Shown here piece after piece: positions 6,966 through 8,712 of a stretch of DNA of 8,712 nucleotides (positions within the stretch are counted from its first letter, which is position 1; each line of letters starts with the position of its first letter). The DNA is from an uncultured Clostridia bacterium (GTDB lineage: Bacteria; Bacillota; Clostridia; Oscillospirales; Acutalibacteraceae). The notes under the pieces are model-generated. The model was not told where the DNA came from. It worked only from the letters and a program-made list of their open reading frames with translations, and did no database searches. The position numbers were made by a program, and so were the translations under genes. The stretch spans positions 1-8,712 of the forward strand of contig CALDHV010000040.1 in assembly GCA_937902305.1 (NCBI GenBank). The letters are read 5' to 3'.

Positions 6966-8182
6966 ACGCACGCCCCCACTTTCTCCGGTATCTCATCCGA
7001 CGCGTTGATGACCACCGGCGCACTGCCCGGCTCTGCCGGCTGTGCGTCGGTCGCCTCCGCGGGCGGGTCGCCCGGCGCGGGGACAAAGCAGGTCACGCGC
7101 CGCCCCTCCTGCCGCAGGCTTTCCAGATCCTCCAGCAGTCCGTCGGACGGGTTTTCGGAAATGACCCAAATACATCCCGCGCTGACAAACCGCGCGTCAC
7201 GCAATTGCCACGCATCCAGCGGTGCCTCCTCCTGATGGAAGGCGGCATCGGTCAGTACCTCGACCAAGCGGTCGAAATCGCGTTCATCCTGCATCCAGAA
7301 GGTCGAATCGTTCCGGTCGTTGCCGTCCTCGGGACGCATCGGAACGAGCTGTAGCGATTTGTGCAGTCCTGCAACGTGCTTGGCAAGTGCCGCGGCGATC
7401 TCGGTGGATACGTCGGCGGTATCCTTGCTGTCGTGCCGACCGGCAAGGTCGAGCAACAGCAATACCTGCGGATTTTCCTGCGCCTCGAATTGGCGGATGT
7501 ACAGCTTTTGCGCCCGCGCGGTCTGCTTCCAATGCACGCGCCGCACCGGGTCGCCCGGCTGATGCTCGCGGGTATCGCCGAACAGTTCGCCATTGTAGGA
7601 ATTGCGCATCAGCGCGACCGAGAAGCCTTCGGTCGGCAGATTGGCGTCCTCACGCTGTTTAAGTGTATACTGACGTGGATATACCGCCAGCTCCGCCGGC
7701 GCAAAGGAGCGCCGGCGCATTTTCTGCAACGGGATGGTGAACATACCGAATACGTCCCGCAACTGGATGACCTGCGGTGCGACCGACCAGCGACCGCGGT
7801 GTGCGCAGGGTAACTCCAGCTGGAAAATATGTTCCCATTTGCGGAAGGAGGGACGCAACCAGAACGCGTGGCGCTCCTGGAGCGTCTTGTCGTCCGGCTC
7901 GGCGCCGGGCGGGGTGATGATGATATGACCGATCACCGGGAGTAGCACCAGTCCGCGCAGGACAAACCGGTAATTGACCGATTCGCCGCGGGAGACCTCC
8001 GGTCGATCCAATGTGCTGTCCGCGCCGACCATCAGCACTGCCAACCCCAGCGACAGCAGGGAAAATACCCAAAATGCCGCCAGCGTCGCCGCGATGATGA
8101 GCAAAGCGGGAATACTGCTTCCGAGTGCCAGAATGAACAGCAGTATATCCAGCAGGATGCATATAATTCCTCGTACCGTCAT
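6962..8182 (-). CDS. DUF58 family membrane protein
   Basis: A 406-residue protein with two closely spaced hydrophobic N-terminal segments (about 5-22 and 24-53) followed by a soluble region. Family signatures are the HRGRWSVAPQVIQLRDVFGMF stretch (128-148), like the usual RG-x-Y...DPFGLF, and REHQPGDPVRRVHWKQTAR (205-223), like the usual GD-x-x-R-x-I-x-W-x-x-TAR, followed by a VLLLLD strand typical of a von Willebrand A-like fold. Length is normal for the family. DUF58 proteins commonly pair with MoxR ATPases, often with a transglutaminase-like gene next, exactly the order here. It starts 30 bases after the moxR stop, with AAGGA/AAGG upstream, and overlaps the next gene by 4 bases. The role is inferred as a MoxR-linked envelope or chaperone function; the exact substrate is unknown. 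Confidence 0.93.
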   Translation of the reverse strand: MTVRGIICILLDILLFILALGSSIPALLIIAATLAAFWVFSLLSLGLAVLMVGADSTLDRPEVSRGESVNYRFVLRGLVLLPVIGHIIITPPGAEPDDKTLQERHAFWLRPSFRKWEHIFQLELPCAHRGRWSVAPQVIQLRDVFGMFTIPLQKMRRRSFAPAELAVYPRQYTLKQREDANLPTEGFSVALMRNSYNGELFGDTREHQPGDPVRRVHWKQTARAQKLYIRQFEAQENPQVLLLLDLAGRHDSKDTADVSTEIAAALAKHVAGLHKSLQLVPMRPEDGNDRNDSTFWMQDERDFDRLVEVLTDAAFHQEEAPLDAWQLRDARFVSAGCIWVISENPSDGLLEDLESLRQEGRRVTCFVPAPGDPPAEATDAQPAEPGSAPVVINASDEIPEKVGACV

Positions 8183-8212
8183 AGCCTTGTGTAGTCCTTT
8201 CCCAACGGATGT

Positions 8213-8712
8213 TTATTTCACCTTGGGTGCGCGTTCCTCTTGCAGGATTTTGCTGATGACATCCTGCGCCGTGGTGCCCTTGGCACCCGAACGGTTGCGC
8301 AATACGATACGGTGTGCCAGCACACACGCCGCCATCTCCTTGACATCCTCCGGCAGGACATAATCCCGCCCTTGCAGGATGGCACGGGCGGATGCCGCCT
8401 GCGCCAGCGCAATGGAGCCGCGCGGACTGACCCCCATCAGCACGCCCTCGGCATTGCGGGTGTCCTCCACGATATGAACGATATAGTCCAGCAGAACATC
8501 CTCCATCCGTACGGAGGGCAGGGCGCGCTGGATGTCGAGAATGTCATCAATCGTCGCAACGGAGCTCAACCGGATCGTCTCGGTGACGCTCCGGCGACTG
8601 CGCACGATCTCCTTTTCCTCGTCGTGGTCGGGATAGCCGACGCTGATGCGCATTAAGAAGCGATCCATCTGCGCCTCCGGCAGAGGATAGGTGCCCGCCA
8701 TTTCGATCGGGT
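8213..8712 (-). CDS. MoxR-family AAA+ ATPase, C-terminal part
   Basis: The C-terminal 165 or so residues of a MoxR-type ATPase, which usually has about 310-330 residues; the Walker A and B part lies beyond the right edge. Visible signatures are PIEMAGTYPLPEAQMDRFL at the sensor-1/arginine-finger region (family form NPIE-x-EGTYPLPEAQLDRF), GYPDHDEEKEI, then GVSPRGSIALAQAASARAI (sensor 2 Arg) and GRDYVLPEDV. The codons before the internal Met near 8701 read Pro-Ile-Glu, so that Met is not the start; the frame runs off the window. As first visible gene of the operon it probably encodes the ATP-driven partner of the DUF58 protein, as is usual for MoxR-DUF58 pairs. Confidence 0.95.
   Translation of the reverse strand, partial: PIEMAGTYPLPEAQMDRFLMRISVGYPDHDEEKEIVRSRRSVTETIRLSSVATIDDILDIQRALPSVRMEDVLLDYIVHIVEDTRNAEGVLMGVSPRGSIALAQAASARAILQGRDYVLPEDVKEMAACVLAHRIVLRNRSGAKGTTAQDVISKILQEERAPKVK

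Noticed and set aside
1..8712. CRISPR arrays, tRNA/rRNA genes, insertion sequences, phage or toxin-antitoxin genes
   Set aside because: No regularly spaced repeats, no terminal inverted repeats, and no transposase or integrase motifs; tRNA/rRNA-like sequence was not recognised by eye.

Overview
The window looks like a chromosomal stretch from a GC-rich gut-type Firmicute, probably a Clostridia/Oscillospiraceae relative. This rests on GC-rich coding DNA beside a very AT-rich promoter, strong GGAGG-type ribosome binding sites, a MoxR-DUF58-transglutaminase operon ending in a DUF6273-type membrane protein, and DltA/DltC-like proteins beside a condensation-like domain. The taxonomic guess is inference. 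All genes lie on the minus strand, so transcription runs from right to left.

Right half (8712 down to 3667): one operon of four tightly packed genes. They are the C-terminal part of a MoxR-family AAA+ ATPase (5' end beyond the right edge), a DUF58 membrane protein, a TgpA-like multi-pass membrane protein with an extracytoplasmic transglutaminase core and a DUF4129-like tail, and a single-pass membrane protein with a DUF6273-like extracytoplasmic domain. The DUF58 and transglutaminase genes overlap by 4 bases, and 5 bases separate the transglutaminase and DUF6273 genes. A clear intrinsic terminator (3599-3634) closes the operon. In the transglutaminase core, the position of the catalytic histidine is a tyrosine.

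The 145-base gap 3522-3666 holds that terminator and, just after it, a near-consensus housekeeping promoter (TTGACA, 16-base spacer, TATAAT) for the second operon.

Left half (3521 down to 1): a discrete-protein, NRPS-like or dlt-like operon. It has two tandem 503-residue stand-alone adenylation enzymes related to DltA, then a DltC-like carrier protein, then the start of what looks like a condensation-type protein whose frame hits a stop 55 codons in, nine bases from the window edge. The two ligases are gap-free paralogues with patches of near-identity next to a strongly diverged substrate pocket, so they probably load different substrates. Both lack the pocket cysteine typical of D-alanine-activating DltA. 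No dltB or dltD is visible. The likely logic is activation of one or two amino (or other carboxylic) acids, thiolation on the small carrier, and transfer by the condensation-like protein. The product is unknown.
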